Part shown: positions 33,302 through 43,883 of the stretch, one piece after another
Layout: every line of letters starts with the position of its first letter
Position numbering within the stretch: the stretch's first letter is position 1
Source: an uncultured Treponema sp.
GTDB lineage: Bacteria > Spirochaetota > Spirochaetia > Treponematales > Treponemataceae
Assembly: GCA_900317625.1 (NCBI GenBank)
Contig: ONHK01000014.1
Location: forward strand, 1-61,562
Direction: 5' to 3'
DNA: 61,562 nt
Translations under genes and position numbers: made by a program
The notes under the pieces: generated by a model
Database searches by the model: none
What the model saw: the letters and a program-made list of their open reading frames with translations, nothing else
What the model was told of the DNA's origin: nothing

Positions 33302-36300
33302 ATGGAAACAACAAAAAAAACTGAGGGTGAAATTTTACCAATAAGAATAGGAATTGATATTGGTTCAACAACCGTAAAAATCGCTGTTCTTGATGATGAT
33401 GACAAACTTATTTATGGAGATTATCAACGTCATCGCGCGGACATAAGAAATACTATAATTTCTGTTGTAACTCAGGCTTTTGATAAAATTGAAAATCAGT
33501 TTGCTTTGGGCGAAAATCAGCCTTTGACTGTAAAAGTTACCGGTTCGGGCGGACTTTCGGTTTCCCAGTGGTTAAATGTTCCTTTTATTCAGGAGGTTGT
33601 TGCAGCGACAACAGCCGTAAAGAAAATAATTCCTCAGACTGATGTTGTAATTGAGCTTGGCGGTGAAGACGCCAAAATAACATATTTTACAGGCGGAGTT
33701 GAACAGCGCATGAACGGAACTTGTGCCGGTGGTACAGGTGCGTTTATTGATCAGATGGCGGCTCTGCTTGAAACTGATGCTGCCGGCTTGAATGAACTTG
33801 CGAAAGGATTCCAGACGATTTACCCGATTGCGGCGCGTTGCGGTGTTTTTGCAAAGACTGATATTCAGCCGCTTATAAACGAAGGCGCTCGCCGGGAAGA
33901 TATTGCGGCTTCAATTTATCAGGCTGTTGTAAACCAGACAATTTCTGGCTTGGCGTGCGGTAAACCAATCCGCGGACACGTTGCGTTTTTGGGCGGTCCG
34001 TTGCATTTTATGGATCAGCTTCGCCAGCGTTTTATTGAAACTTTAAAGTTAAAAGATGATGAGATAATTGTTCCTGAAGATTCGCAGCTTTTTGTTGCGG
34101 CTGGATGTGCTTTTAGCGCGGAAAGAAAGTTTGATGGCGATGGAGCGGCAAATTTCCATTTTCCAACGGTAAAAGAATTCAGGGATAGCCTGAATAATCT
34201 TGTTGGCGCGGAGCTCAGCGAAGTTCAGCGTCTTGAGCCACTTTTCACAAATGCAAATGAGCTTGAAGAATTCAGGAAACGCCATGCAGAAGAAAAGGCG
34301 ATGCGCGGAAGCCTTGAAGATGCCCGCGGTCCGGTTTTCCTTGGCCTTGATTCTGGTTCAACAACAACAAAAGCGGTTCTTATAAATCAAAAAGGCGAGA
34401 TTATCTGGGATTTTTATTCGCACAACATGGGAAATCCTGTTGAACTTGCGGTAAAAATGCTGAAGGAGCTTTATAAAAAGCTTCCAAAAGATGTTTATAT
34501 TGCCCGCGCTGTTTCTACCGGTTATGGTGAAGCATTGTTCCAGGCGGCGTTTGGTGTTGATTCCGGCGAAGTTGAGACAATAGCGCATTTCCGGGCGGCG
34601 GATTTTTTTGTTCCTGGTGTAGAATTCCTTCTGGATATTGGCGGTCAGGACATGAAATGTCTTCGCATGAAGGACGGGGCAATCACTTCTATTCAATTGA
34701 ATGAGGCTTGTTCGGCTGGTTGCGGTTCTTTCCTTGACAATTTTGCAAATACAATGGGAATGGACGTTAAGGAGTTTGGAAAAATCGCTCTTATGGCGGA
34801 AAAACCTGTTGATTTGGGCTCGCGCTGTACTGTATTTATGAACAGCCGTGTAAAACAGGCTCAAAAAGAAGGTGCTTCCGTTGCGGATATTGCTGCCGGA
34901 CTTTCTTATTCAGTAATTAAGAATGCTTTGTTCAAAGTAATCAAACTTAGAAAGGCAAGTGATATTGGTACAAAAGTTGTTGTTCAGGGTGGAACTTTCT
35001 TTAATGACGCCATTTTGCGAGCTTTTGAAAAAATTGCCGGTGTTGAAGTTTTCCGTCCAGATGTTGCTGGTCTTATGGGAGCTTATGGTTCTGCGCTTAT
35101 CGCTTATGATCAGTGGGTTGATCTTACTGCGCCAAAGCCTGATGAGGCTCCTGGAACTCCGCGGCATGAGCTTCATTCAAGTATTGCGACTTACGAGGAA
35201 CTTGAAAAATTCCATGTTGATTTGGAGCTTCGCCGCTGTGGAAAATGCCAGAACAATTGTCTTTTGACAATCAATAAATTTTCAACAGGAACAGAAACTC
35301 GTACATTCATAACTGGTAACCGTTGCGAACGCGGTCTTGAAGTTGAAGGAAATGTAATCGACGCTTCAAATAAAAAGAATACAAAAGTTGATGATGTCGG
35401 TGAAAAAATGCCGAATCTTTTTGACTGGAAATACAAGAGACTTTTTGGTTATGTTCCTTTAAAACCGGAAGATGCTCCGATGGGCGATGTTGGAATTCCG
35501 CGTGTCCTGAATATGTATGAAAATTATCCGCTGTGGTTCACGTTCTTTACAAAACTTGGATTCCGCGTTGTGCTTTCGCAGCGTTCTTCAAAACGAGTTT
35601 ATGAAAAAGGAATTGAAACTATTCCTTCTGAATCGGTTTGTTATCCAGGAAAAATAAGCCATGGTCATCTTGTTTCTCTTCTTCAGCGTGGTGTGAAATT
35701 TATTTTCTATCCTTGCGCGCCTTATGAAAAACAGGAAGATTCTGGTGCAGGAAATCATTATAACTGTCCGATTGTAACAAGTTATCCAGAAGTTCTGCGG
35801 AACAATATTGATGAGCTTCGTCAAGATTCTTCTATTACATATATGGATCCGTTCCTTCCGATTTATGATAAACCTCGCCTGAAGGTTCGTCTTTGCGAGG
35901 AACTTTTGCCAAAATTCCCGGCTCTTACAGAAAAACAGATAAATGAGGCTGTTGACGCGGCTTGGAAAGAACAGGAAAAATACCGTCATGATTGCCAGCA
36001 GGCAGGAGAAGACGCTCTTGAACAGATGATTCGTGCCGGTGGAAACGGAATTGTTCTTGCAGGCCGACCATATCATCTTGATCCGGAAATTAACCACGGA
36101 ATTCCAGAGATGATTAATGCTCTTGGACTTGCGGTTTTCACGGAAGATTCTGTTGCTCACCTTGGTTCAATTGAACGGCCGTTGCGCATTATTGACCAGT
36201 GGGTTTACCACAATCGTCTGTACCGGGCTGCCTCGTTTGTGAGCGAAATGCCTGATTTGGAGCTGGTTCAGCTTACTTCGTTTGGTTGCGGTCTGGATGC

Positions 36301-37891
36301 GGTTACTGCGGATCAGGTTGATGAAATAATGCGGGCTAAAAACCGTATGTACACGCTTATAAAAATTGATGAAGGCTCAAATCTTGGTGCTGTAAGAATA
36401 AGAATCCGTTCGTTGATTGCGGCTGTAAAGGAGCGCCAGCGACATCACAGAAAAATGCCGCCAAAACGTTCTTCTGCTTACCAGCGACAGATTTTTACAA
36501 AGGAAATGAAATATACGCACACAATTATTGGACCTCAGATGTCGCCGATTCATTTCCGTATCTTGCAAAAAGCGTTTCAGGCTGAAGGCTATAATTTTGT
36601 TGTTCTGGATGCAGTAGATCCAAAGGCAGTTGAAGCCGGTCTGAAATATGTAAACAATGATGCCTGCTATCCTTCAATTCTTGTTGCTGGCCAGATGATT
36701 TCTGCGCTTGAGTCTGGAAAATACGATTTGAACCATGTTTCTTTGATTATCACACAGACGGGCGGTGGATGCCGTGCCACAAATTATATTGGATTTATTC
36801 GCCGTGCGTTGAATGATGCAGGTTGGGGGCATATTCCGGTTATTTCTTTGAGCGCCCAGGCGTTTGAGTCAAATCCGGGATTCAAAGTGACTCCAACATT
36901 GCTGCACAGATTGCTTATGGCAATTCTTACAGGCGATCTTTTGATGCGCGTGCTTTATAGGACTCGACCTTATGAGGCAGTTCCTGGAAGCGCAAACGCC
37001 TTGTACGAAAAATGGTCGGCGTATGCGGAAAAGCAGGTTCAGTCGCTTTCAATACATGGCTATCATAAGATGCTTAAGAATATCGTAAAGGAATTTGATA
37101 ATCTTCCTTTAAAACCGATAAAAAAGCCTCGCGTTGGAGTTGTCGGAGAAATTCTTGTAAAATTCCATCCTACAGCAAATAACAATATTGTTGAGACGAT
37201 TGAACGCGAAGGTGCAGAATGTGTGATGCCAGATTTAACGGATTTCTTCTTTTATACATTCTCAACCGGCATTTTCCGCCACGAGCAGCTTGCGTTCCCT
37301 AAAAAAACTGAACGCAATGCAAGACTTCTTGTCTGGTTCTTGGAACTTTACAGAAACAAGATGAAGAAATATCTTCGCCAGAGCCGACGTTTTGATCCGC
37401 CAAGTTCAATTTATGATTTGATGAAAGGCGTTGACGACATAGTTCAGCTTGGAAATATTACCGGCGAAGGCTGGTTCCTTACAGCGGAAATGGTCGAGCT
37501 TATTCATTCAGGCGCGCCAAGCATTGCGTGCGTCCAGCCGTTTGCGTGTCTTCCAAACCACGTGACGGGAAAAGGAATGATAAAGGAACTCCGCAGACGC
37601 TTCCCGGGTGCAAATATTTCCGCAATTGACTACGATCCAGGTTCTTCAGAAGTAAACCAGTTGAACCGACTAAAACTTATGCTTTCAAATGCTCCGGCCG
37701 GAAGACATCCAGACGAAAATGATGATGGAGTGATTGTAAATCCAGACGGAACAAAAACTCGCCCGATTGTAAAACTTGCAGAAGGCGCAGGAACATTTAC
37801 AGACACAGAACCAGTCAGCACTGCGGATATTCCATTGGAAAGGTCAGAGGTTGAGACAGTTTCTGAAATTGTAATGAAATCAGAAGACTGA
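33302..37891 (+). CDS. fused acyl-CoA dehydratase activase / CoA-dehydratase-like protein
   Basis: A 1529-residue multidomain protein. Residues ~14-270 and ~345-605 are two BadF/BcrA-type ASKHA ATPase domains, each with GIDIGSTT- or LDSGSTTTK-type phosphate loops and cysteines for a [4Fe-4S] centre (NGTCAGGTGAF / AARCGVF and NEACSAGCGSF / SRCTVF). A cysteine motif RRCGKCQNNC (~650) follows. The C-terminal ~800 residues match the DUF2229/2-hydroxyglutaryl-CoA dehydratase-like region (SESVCYPGKISHGH, NNDACYPSILVAGQM, QTGGGCRATNY). Typical activases are ~260 residues; this is the giant fused form. It likely drives an ATP-dependent low-potential electron transfer. Start behind AAGGTGA. Confidence 0.88.
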   Translation: METTKKTEGEILPIRIGIDIGSTTVKIAVLDDDDKLIYGDYQRHRADIRNTIISVVTQAFDKIENQFALGENQPLTVKVTGSGGLSVSQWLNVPFIQEVVAATTAVKKIIPQTDVVIELGGEDAKITYFTGGVEQRMNGTCAGGTGAFIDQMAALLETDAAGLNELAKGFQTIYPIAARCGVFAKTDIQPLINEGARREDIAASIYQAVVNQTISGLACGKPIRGHVAFLGGPLHFMDQLRQRFIETLKLKDDEIIVPEDSQLFVAAGCAFSAERKFDGDGAANFHFPTVKEFRDSLNNLVGAELSEVQRLEPLFTNANELEEFRKRHAEEKAMRGSLEDARGPVFLGLDSGSTTTKAVLINQKGEIIWDFYSHNMGNPVELAVKMLKELYKKLPKDVYIARAVSTGYGEALFQAAFGVDSGEVETIAHFRAADFFVPGVEFLLDIGGQDMKCLRMKDGAITSIQLNEACSAGCGSFLDNFANTMGMDVKEFGKIALMAEKPVDLGSRCTVFMNSRVKQAQKEGASVADIAAGLSYSVIKNALFKVIKLRKASDIGTKVVVQGGTFFNDAILRAFEKIAGVEVFRPDVAGLMGAYGSALIAYDQWVDLTAPKPDEAPGTPRHELHSSIATYEELEKFHVDLELRRCGKCQNNCLLTINKFSTGTETRTFITGNRCERGLEVEGNVIDASNKKNTKVDDVGEKMPNLFDWKYKRLFGYVPLKPEDAPMGDVGIPRVLNMYENYPLWFTFFTKLGFRVVLSQRSSKRVYEKGIETIPSESVCYPGKISHGHLVSLLQRGVKFIFYPCAPYEKQEDSGAGNHYNCPIVTSYPEVLRNNIDELRQDSSITYMDPFLPIYDKPRLKVRLCEELLPKFPALTEKQINEAVDAAWKEQEKYRHDCQQAGEDALEQMIRAGGNGIVLAGRPYHLDPEINHGIPEMINALGLAVFTEDSVAHLGSIERPLRIIDQWVYHNRLYRAASFVSEMPDLELVQLTSFGCGLDAVTADQVDEIMRAKNRMYTLIKIDEGSNLGAVRIRIRSLIAAVKERQRHHRKMPPKRSSAYQRQIFTKEMKYTHTIIGPQMSPIHFRILQKAFQAEGYNFVVLDAVDPKAVEAGLKYVNNDACYPSILVAGQMISALESGKYDLNHVSLIITQTGGGCRATNYIGFIRRALNDAGWGHIPVISLSAQAFESNPGFKVTPTLLHRLLMAILTGDLLMRVLYRTRPYEAVPGSANALYEKWSAYAEKQVQSLSIHGYHKMLKNIVKEFDNLPLKPIKKPRVGVVGEILVKFHPTANNNIVETIEREGAECVMPDLTDFFFYTFSTGIFRHEQLAFPKKTERNARLLVWFLELYRNKMKKYLRQSRRFDPPSSIYDLMKGVDDIVQLGNITGEGWFLTAEMVELIHSGAPSIACVQPFACLPNHVTGKGMIKELRRRFPGANISAIDYDPGSSEVNQLNRLKLMLSNAPAGRHPDENDDGVIVNPDGTKTRPIVKLAEGAGTFTDTEPVSTADIPLERSEVETVSEIVMKSED

Positions 37892-37928
37892 GGCCAAAAT
37901 CATTTGTTGCGGAGAATACGGAGCTAAT

Positions 37929-39284
37929 ATGAAAAAACAGATTCTAGGAGTTTTGCTGATTCTGATTGTTCTGCCGGTTTTTGCGCTTTACAATCGTTAC
38001 GGCGTGCCAGATTCATCAGAAATCCGTAAAGATTTGGTTGAAACTTGGTTTGAAGCTCCATTGCAGAATGTCCGTATGAATCGCCCTGAAATCCGCACAA
38101 ACAGCGTTGGTCAAAAATTTCAGATTCGGCTGGAAGAAACCGAGGATTCATTCAATATTTTTGTTGCGCCCTATGCGCGCATTGAAGTCGATGTTTATTC
38201 AGACAAAGGAAAAACTACAGAAGTTCAGGATATTTATCCTGGAGATGCGCCTGGCAGCTGGCTTTTGGTGCGTGATAAAAAATCCGGGAAGCCATTAAGA
38301 ATCCGTTATTATTTTGCCGCAGACAGCGAAGTTTTTGTTCAATTTTTGCCGGTTGGAAAAACGGCCTACTGCGATTATCTGATTTTTGGTTGCTATGCCG
38401 CAAAAGGTGTTCCGACAGGGCTTCCGTTCGGGCATTTTTATTCTTCTTCTTTTGAACAGATTGTCCGCTGGACGCAGAATTCCCTTCCGTGGCAGTACGC
38501 GCAAATTCAGCCGGAAGATTACCACGCTGTTCAGCAGATGTCAAATATCATCAAAGAAAAAAGTGAAAATGTGATTTTTGCTGATGACGCAATGTATGAT
38601 GATGAAGGAAATCCTGTTTATATTTCTTCAGGAAAACCAAGAAAAATTGATGATTCCGAGGAAGGTAAAATTTCTGTTTCCGGGGCAGGATATTTAAAAT
38701 GGATTGCGGACGGAATCATTGAACCGCTTGCTGGTGCCCGGTTAAAGCGTGAGCCTCTTCTTGAACCGACTGTTGAATACAAGGAAACTGGATTTCAGGG
38801 GATTTTGAGCGAAAGATATGCGATTTCCTTTTCGTTGGACTGGATTCGCAATATTGCAAGCGGAATTGTTTCTGTTCGTTCCGGAAGAAATTATCTTTAC
38901 AAAGATTCCGGCGTTGATGTTACAATTGAACCGTTTTGCGCGGAACTTACAGACAAAGGAATAAGAAATTCATTGGGTTACATTGAAAATAACGGTTATT
39001 CAGTTAGAGTATTAAAGTCTCTTTTTTATGTTTTGGCTGCCACAAATCCTCAGCTTTTTTATTTTGGCGCAATCCGCGAAACAGACAGAAAAAGCCCGGA
39101 AGTCAAAATCTTTAACGAATGTTGCGCGTTTTTTCCATATTTTGATAGCCAGAAAAGATTTAAATGTGATGTTTTTAAGGACGGTGCACAGATGTCTTTT
39201 GAAGAATTTTTCAGCCGATATTGTTTGGATTCAGTTTCGCTCGTAAAAATCCAGGCTACAGAAGAATTTTATCCGGCAGAATAA
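37929..39284 (+). CDS. exported hypothetical protein
   Basis: A 451-residue protein with a clean signal peptide (MKKQILGVLLILIVLPVFA). The body is beta-rich with no motif I recognise; residues ~165-215 (GLPFGHFYSSSFEQI...LPWQYA) and ~285-330 (RYAISFSLDWIRNIAS, SGVDVTIEPF) look like conserved cores. The start follows CGGAGCTAAT. It is 37 bp after the activase and 44 bp before a periplasmic TPR gene, so it may belong to a cell-envelope operon. Function unknown. Confidence 0.8.
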   Translation: MKKQILGVLLILIVLPVFALYNRYGVPDSSEIRKDLVETWFEAPLQNVRMNRPEIRTNSVGQKFQIRLEETEDSFNIFVAPYARIEVDVYSDKGKTTEVQDIYPGDAPGSWLLVRDKKSGKPLRIRYYFAADSEVFVQFLPVGKTAYCDYLIFGCYAAKGVPTGLPFGHFYSSSFEQIVRWTQNSLPWQYAQIQPEDYHAVQQMSNIIKEKSENVIFADDAMYDDEGNPVYISSGKPRKIDDSEEGKISVSGAGYLKWIADGIIEPLAGARLKREPLLEPTVEYKETGFQGILSERYAISFSLDWIRNIASGIVSVRSGRNYLYKDSGVDVTIEPFCAELTDKGIRNSLGYIENNGYSVRVLKSLFYVLAATNPQLFYFGAIRETDRKSPEVKIFNECCAFFPYFDSQKRFKCDVFKDGAQMSFEEFFSRYCLDSVSLVKIQATEEFYPAE

Positions 39285-39327
39285 CTTTTGTAGACTTTTG
39301 ATATTTTCTGAATTATTATTGAAGAAT

Positions 39328-42186
39328 ATGAAAAAGTTTTTTTTATCGATTTTTTTGTCTTTTCTTGCATTTGATTTTTTTGCGCTGGAAACAGATGTTT
39401 CAGTTTTTAATGAACTTTCTTCTGCCTACAACAGCGGATTTTATCCAGGAGCAATTCAATATGCAGACAAACTTTCTTCTGAATTTCCAGATTCTGCGTA
39501 TATCGGTTCTGCACTTGCGATAAAAGGTGAATGTCTTGTGCGCCTTTCAAATTTTAACGACGCTTATGAAGTTCTTTCTGCCGCAGAAAAATTGGATTCT
39601 GAGCCACAGCTGAAAAAATCAACAAAATATTGGCTCGCAAAAGTTTATGACAATAAAAAAAATTATCCAGAGGCATTAAATCTTTACCACGAATATTGCG
39701 CATCCTCTGGTCAAAAAGGAAAATATTTTCCGGCTGCAATTTTTGATTCCGGCGTGATTTTTTATAGAACTTCTGACTTTAAAAATGCAATCTTGAATTT
39801 TGGATATGTCGTTAAAAACGGGGCGCTTTATTCTGATTCAGATTATTATTCGGCGCTTTTAAAGCTTGCGGATTCCTACAACAAATCTGGAAAAGCAAAA
39901 AAGACAATTCAGCTTTATTCTAAAATTGAAAAACAAAAAATTCCTTCTGTAGTTTACTATGCGTTCACGGAATATGCCGGCGATGCCTACAGCGCGTTAA
40001 AAAATTACAAGTTGGCTTACGAATATTATTGCGCGGTTTTAAAAAGCGGAGAAAAATCTCTTGCGGCAAATGCGTTAAAAAAAGCGTACAATGTTTCTTC
40101 TGAACATAAAAAAGAAGTTGGACTTGAGCCAGGAAGCGTTCTTCAGGATGCGCAGAAAAATTTGAGCGATTCACCGGAGCTTCTTTCTGAATTTTGGATT
40201 CGGCTGGGAACTGATGCTTATTTTGAAGGCAACTTAAAAAAATCTTCTGAATATTTTGATGAGGCGGAAAAATACGCGAGCCCAGAAAATCTTGAGCTTG
40301 TTGCAATGTACCGCGCGGAAATAACTGCCGGAAAAAATGTAACAAAAGATTCTGCAAAAAATGCTGAAATTCAACTTTTAGAAGCGCAGAAAAATCAGGC
40401 TAAAATGGAAAATCCAAAATATGTGCGCGACTACAACAGTCTTTTTGCAAAATATGCGGCTTATCAGGAAAACTGGGATGATGTAAAAAAATATGCGCCG
40501 CTTGGAAATCCAGAAAATGAGCGTACAAATTTTTATCTTGCGCTGGCAAATTATAAGACTGGCAATTTTTCAGCCTCAGAAAAATTGCTTGAGCCTTCAA
40601 AAAATGAACTTTATGCGCTTTCGCTTGCGCGTGGACAAAAATTAAAAGATTCTGCTTCGGTTTATCAGTCTTTTGAAAACGCAGGAAAAATCACGCCGCA
40701 GGAACGCTTGAATTATTCAAAAGTTCTGATTCTTTCAGGACGTTACAAGGAATCTCAGATTCAGGCGGCAAAATCAGGCTTGAACGAAGGAAAATATATT
40801 TTGGGACTTGCGCAGTTTAACACAAGAAGCTGGCCGTATGCGGAGGAAAGTTTTTCTTCATTTATAAAAAACGCGGACAAAAAAGATGCCGGGCAGGCGA
40901 TGGAAGTTTCGTACGCGCTGTTTTATCTTGGTTATTCTCAGTATCGTCAGGGAAAATCAAAAGAAGCGTTTGGAAATTTGAATTCGTTTGTGAGTCAATA
41001 TCCGTCGCATGAACTTTTGTGGAATGCGCAGATGACGGCGGCAAATTCTGCTATTCAGATGGAAAAATATTCGGATGCGGCAAAAATGGCTGAAAAAGCT
41101 GTAAAATCTGCAAGAACAACTGAAAACAAGGAAGATTCGGTTCTTCTTCTTGCGGAAATTTATTCAGATTCAGGCGATTTTAATAAGGCGATAGAAATTC
41201 TTTTGCCGTATTCAACACAAAAAAATGAATTCGGAATGAAAAGTCTTTATCAGCTTGCCCAGACTTATGAAAAAAAGAAGGATTTTTCTTCCGCAGACGA
41301 AAAATATAAGGAAGTTTTCAGCAGATTTTCTGACCAGAAACTTGCAGAAGAAGCCCTTTACCGCCGCGGTGAACTTTTTTATGGAATTCAGGATTTTGGG
41401 GCGGCGTTGGAGCGTTTTTCAGAATACAAGAATAAATGCAAAAACGGAATTTTTACAGAAGCCGCATGGTATTACACAGCCGACTGCATGGAAAAAACAG
41501 GAAATAATTCCGGCGCAATTTTGCAGAATCAGGCTTTGATAAAAAGATTTCCGGAAAGCACTTATGTTTATAATGCGGCAAAAAATCTTGTCGGACTTTA
41601 CCGTGCTGAAGGAAAATATTCGGATGCGCTGGAAAATGCGAATTTTCTGCTGGAAAAATATAATTCACAGGCAAAATCAGATGGAATTCCTGAAACTGCG
41701 GTTCAACTGAAGAAACTTGCCGGCGGAAAAAATGAAACGATTGTTCAAAAAGAAACTGAATATAGAAATGCGGGCGGAAATTCTACGCCGACAGGACGTA
41801 AAATCGGTACAGAACTTGCAGTTTTATATGCTGAAAGCACAGAATTTTCCGCGGATGCAGTTAGGCTTGCGGAACAAATTTTGTCGCTTCAGGAAAAAAA
41901 CAACAAAAATGATTCCGAAAGTTTGTACGCAGCTCAAAATTCAGAAATTCTTGGCCACGCTTATAAGTCTCAGCAAAAAAACAAGCAGAGTGCGGAAATG
42001 TTCTTGAAGTCCGCGAAATTTTATAGAATTTGCGGAAAAAATGACGAGGCGACAAGCGCAATGTACAGCGCGTATGATGCTTTTCTGGCGGCAGGAATGA
42101 AAGCCGATGCAAATGCAACTGCAAAACAGCTGAAGGAACTTTATCCTTCTAGCCGGCAGGCAAAAAATGTAAAAACAGACAATTAA
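39328..42186 (+). CDS. periplasmic TPR-repeat protein
   Basis: A 952-residue exported protein: signal peptide MKKFFLSIFLSFLAFDFFA, then helical repeats over almost the whole length (FPDSAYIGSALAIKGECLVR, ALYRRGELFYGIQDFGAAL, AAWYYTADCMEKTGNNSGA and similar), which are Sel1/TPR-like as in YbgF or BamD-type envelope scaffolds. The upstream in-frame ATG at 39298 would bury the signal peptide, so 39328 was chosen. It precedes an outer-membrane barrel gene by 29 bp and then exbB-exbD-tonB, suggesting a shared role in outer-membrane transport or assembly. Confidence 0.85.
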   Translation: MKKFFLSIFLSFLAFDFFALETDVSVFNELSSAYNSGFYPGAIQYADKLSSEFPDSAYIGSALAIKGECLVRLSNFNDAYEVLSAAEKLDSEPQLKKSTKYWLAKVYDNKKNYPEALNLYHEYCASSGQKGKYFPAAIFDSGVIFYRTSDFKNAILNFGYVVKNGALYSDSDYYSALLKLADSYNKSGKAKKTIQLYSKIEKQKIPSVVYYAFTEYAGDAYSALKNYKLAYEYYCAVLKSGEKSLAANALKKAYNVSSEHKKEVGLEPGSVLQDAQKNLSDSPELLSEFWIRLGTDAYFEGNLKKSSEYFDEAEKYASPENLELVAMYRAEITAGKNVTKDSAKNAEIQLLEAQKNQAKMENPKYVRDYNSLFAKYAAYQENWDDVKKYAPLGNPENERTNFYLALANYKTGNFSASEKLLEPSKNELYALSLARGQKLKDSASVYQSFENAGKITPQERLNYSKVLILSGRYKESQIQAAKSGLNEGKYILGLAQFNTRSWPYAEESFSSFIKNADKKDAGQAMEVSYALFYLGYSQYRQGKSKEAFGNLNSFVSQYPSHELLWNAQMTAANSAIQMEKYSDAAKMAEKAVKSARTTENKEDSVLLLAEIYSDSGDFNKAIEILLPYSTQKNEFGMKSLYQLAQTYEKKKDFSSADEKYKEVFSRFSDQKLAEEALYRRGELFYGIQDFGAALERFSEYKNKCKNGIFTEAAWYYTADCMEKTGNNSGAILQNQALIKRFPESTYVYNAAKNLVGLYRAEGKYSDALENANFLLEKYNSQAKSDGIPETAVQLKKLAGGKNETIVQKETEYRNAGGNSTPTGRKIGTELAVLYAESTEFSADAVRLAEQILSLQEKNNKNDSESLYAAQNSEILGHAYKSQQKNKQSAEMFLKSAKFYRICGKNDEATSAMYSAYDAFLAAGMKADANATAKQLKELYPSSRQAKNVKTDN

Positions 42187-42215
42187 CTTTGAAATAAAAA
42201 AGTAGGAATAGAAAT

Positions 42216-43880
42216 ATGAAAAAAAACACGATAATTTTGGCAATTTTTACCGCAATTTTCACGGGTGGAATTTTATTTTCGCAGGAAACAGAAGAATTGG
42301 ATGAAATTTCGCTTCCAGATGTTTCAACAGTAATTTCCGGAGGTGCGCCAAAAGTTGGAAAAAGTGCAATTTCTGATTTTTCGGATGTGCTTCCTTCTTC
42401 TGATTCTGAAACTGAGGATTTTATTCCGCGCCTTCCAGAAACTTCTGAAACTGGAACTTTGAATAGCGACGCGGTTTTAAAAACTTCCCCGGAAAAATCA
42501 ATTTATGTTGAAGGTCTTGCCGGCGGCGGATTTCCTGGTTTTATAGCAGGAAATTTTAAAATCTACCGTGAAACCGGATTAAGTCCTTTTGTTGTGGAAT
42601 TTGGGCACGAGTCAGCGAATGGTTATTCCGGCAGGAATCTTTCTTCAGCGTATTCAGACCGAGACACATTTATTTCTGCGGACAAAGTTTTTAAAACTGA
42701 AAATTTAAAAATCGACATAAATGGACGTTTTGAATCTGCGGACAATGGACTTCAGAATAAATTTGAAAATATCAGCAACGTTACAAAAGAAAATCTTGGA
42801 GCCGGTTTCAGCCTTGAAAAAGAAATTCCCCATGGAATGGAATTCGGTTTTTCTGCACTTGGCGATTGGTACAAAAGATATTCAACAATTACAGGAACTC
42901 CAGCGGTTAAAATAGAAGATTATGCAAAAAATGTTGGTCTGCTTTATTTTGATCCTGAATTTTATTTTTTGTGGCAAAATAGCGGTTTTTCTTTAAAGAC
43001 AACAGTGGCTTATGGACTTGAATATGATACAAAAGATTCTTTTGAAGGAAGCCGAGCTTCAAACCGGGGCGATTTTTCTGTTGATTTTGGATGGAAAAAT
43101 GAAACTGTAAATGTATTTTCTTCTGTTGGACTTGTTGTGGGAAATCATATTGGCGACAATTCTGTTGTTGTTCCTTTTGAAGCCGGTGTTGATTTTGCTT
43201 TTGCCTCAGGAATTTCTTCCCGAAAAATCAAACTTGGTGCAAAAGGCGGACTGGACTCTTTCCGTTCAAAAATCAGCGATTCTGAAAAAAATTATCTTTT
43301 TGCCGCGGCTCAAATTCTTCCGGAAGAAACAAGCGACTGGTTCGGAATTACACAGATGGTTTTGCCGATAAAAGACCGCTTCACATTGACTGCCCGAAGC
43401 GAATTTAGAAAATCTGCATTTGGAAACGGTGCTTTTATGCCGGATTATAAAACAAAAAAAGAATTGACCGCGCTTTTTGGACAGTACGTTTTTGTTCAGG
43501 AAGAATTGACTCAGTTCAACACAGATTTTGACTTTGCGGTTCGGCTTGGAAAAGTGAATCTTTCTGCTGACTGGAAATCATACTGGGCGGATGTTCCTGC
43601 CGGAAAATCAAATCATTTTGTAAGCGCAAATGTTTCATTTCAGGATGAAAAAGCAAGGTTCGGATTTGATGGAAAATTCGGAATGTCGCTTGATTCTGAC
43701 TACGACAGCACACCGGAAATTGATTTTGAAGTATTTTTCAGGTTAACACCAGCCGTCAGACTTGCGGTTTCTGCGGATGATGTTGTAAAATTAATAACAA
43801 CCAATGAAAGAGATTTCGCAGGCACCGAATACATCTCGCGCAGCGGCACAGCCTCCGTCCTTGTGAAATTTTTCTTTTAG
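42216..43880 (+). CDS. outer-membrane beta-barrel protein
   Basis: A 554-residue exported protein with signal peptide MKKNTIILAIFTAIFTGGILFSQ. A Ser/Glu-rich linker (~24-95) is followed by repeated amphipathic beta-strands with alternating aromatic residues, ending in SGTASVLVKFFF, whose terminal Phe is the classic C-terminal strand signature for BAM insertion. It probably forms a 16- to 18-strand barrel. No TonB box is evident near the N-terminus. Located between a periplasmic TPR gene and the TonB energising system. Confidence 0.8.
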   Translation: MKKNTIILAIFTAIFTGGILFSQETEELDEISLPDVSTVISGGAPKVGKSAISDFSDVLPSSDSETEDFIPRLPETSETGTLNSDAVLKTSPEKSIYVEGLAGGGFPGFIAGNFKIYRETGLSPFVVEFGHESANGYSGRNLSSAYSDRDTFISADKVFKTENLKIDINGRFESADNGLQNKFENISNVTKENLGAGFSLEKEIPHGMEFGFSALGDWYKRYSTITGTPAVKIEDYAKNVGLLYFDPEFYFLWQNSGFSLKTTVAYGLEYDTKDSFEGSRASNRGDFSVDFGWKNETVNVFSSVGLVVGNHIGDNSVVVPFEAGVDFAFASGISSRKIKLGAKGGLDSFRSKISDSEKNYLFAAAQILPEETSDWFGITQMVLPIKDRFTLTARSEFRKSAFGNGAFMPDYKTKKELTALFGQYVFVQEELTQFNTDFDFAVRLGKVNLSADWKSYWADVPAGKSNHFVSANVSFQDEKARFGFDGKFGMSLDSDYDSTPEIDFEVFFRLTPAVRLAVSADDVVKLITTNERDFAGTEYISRSGTASVLVKFFF

Positions 43881-43883
43881 GAT

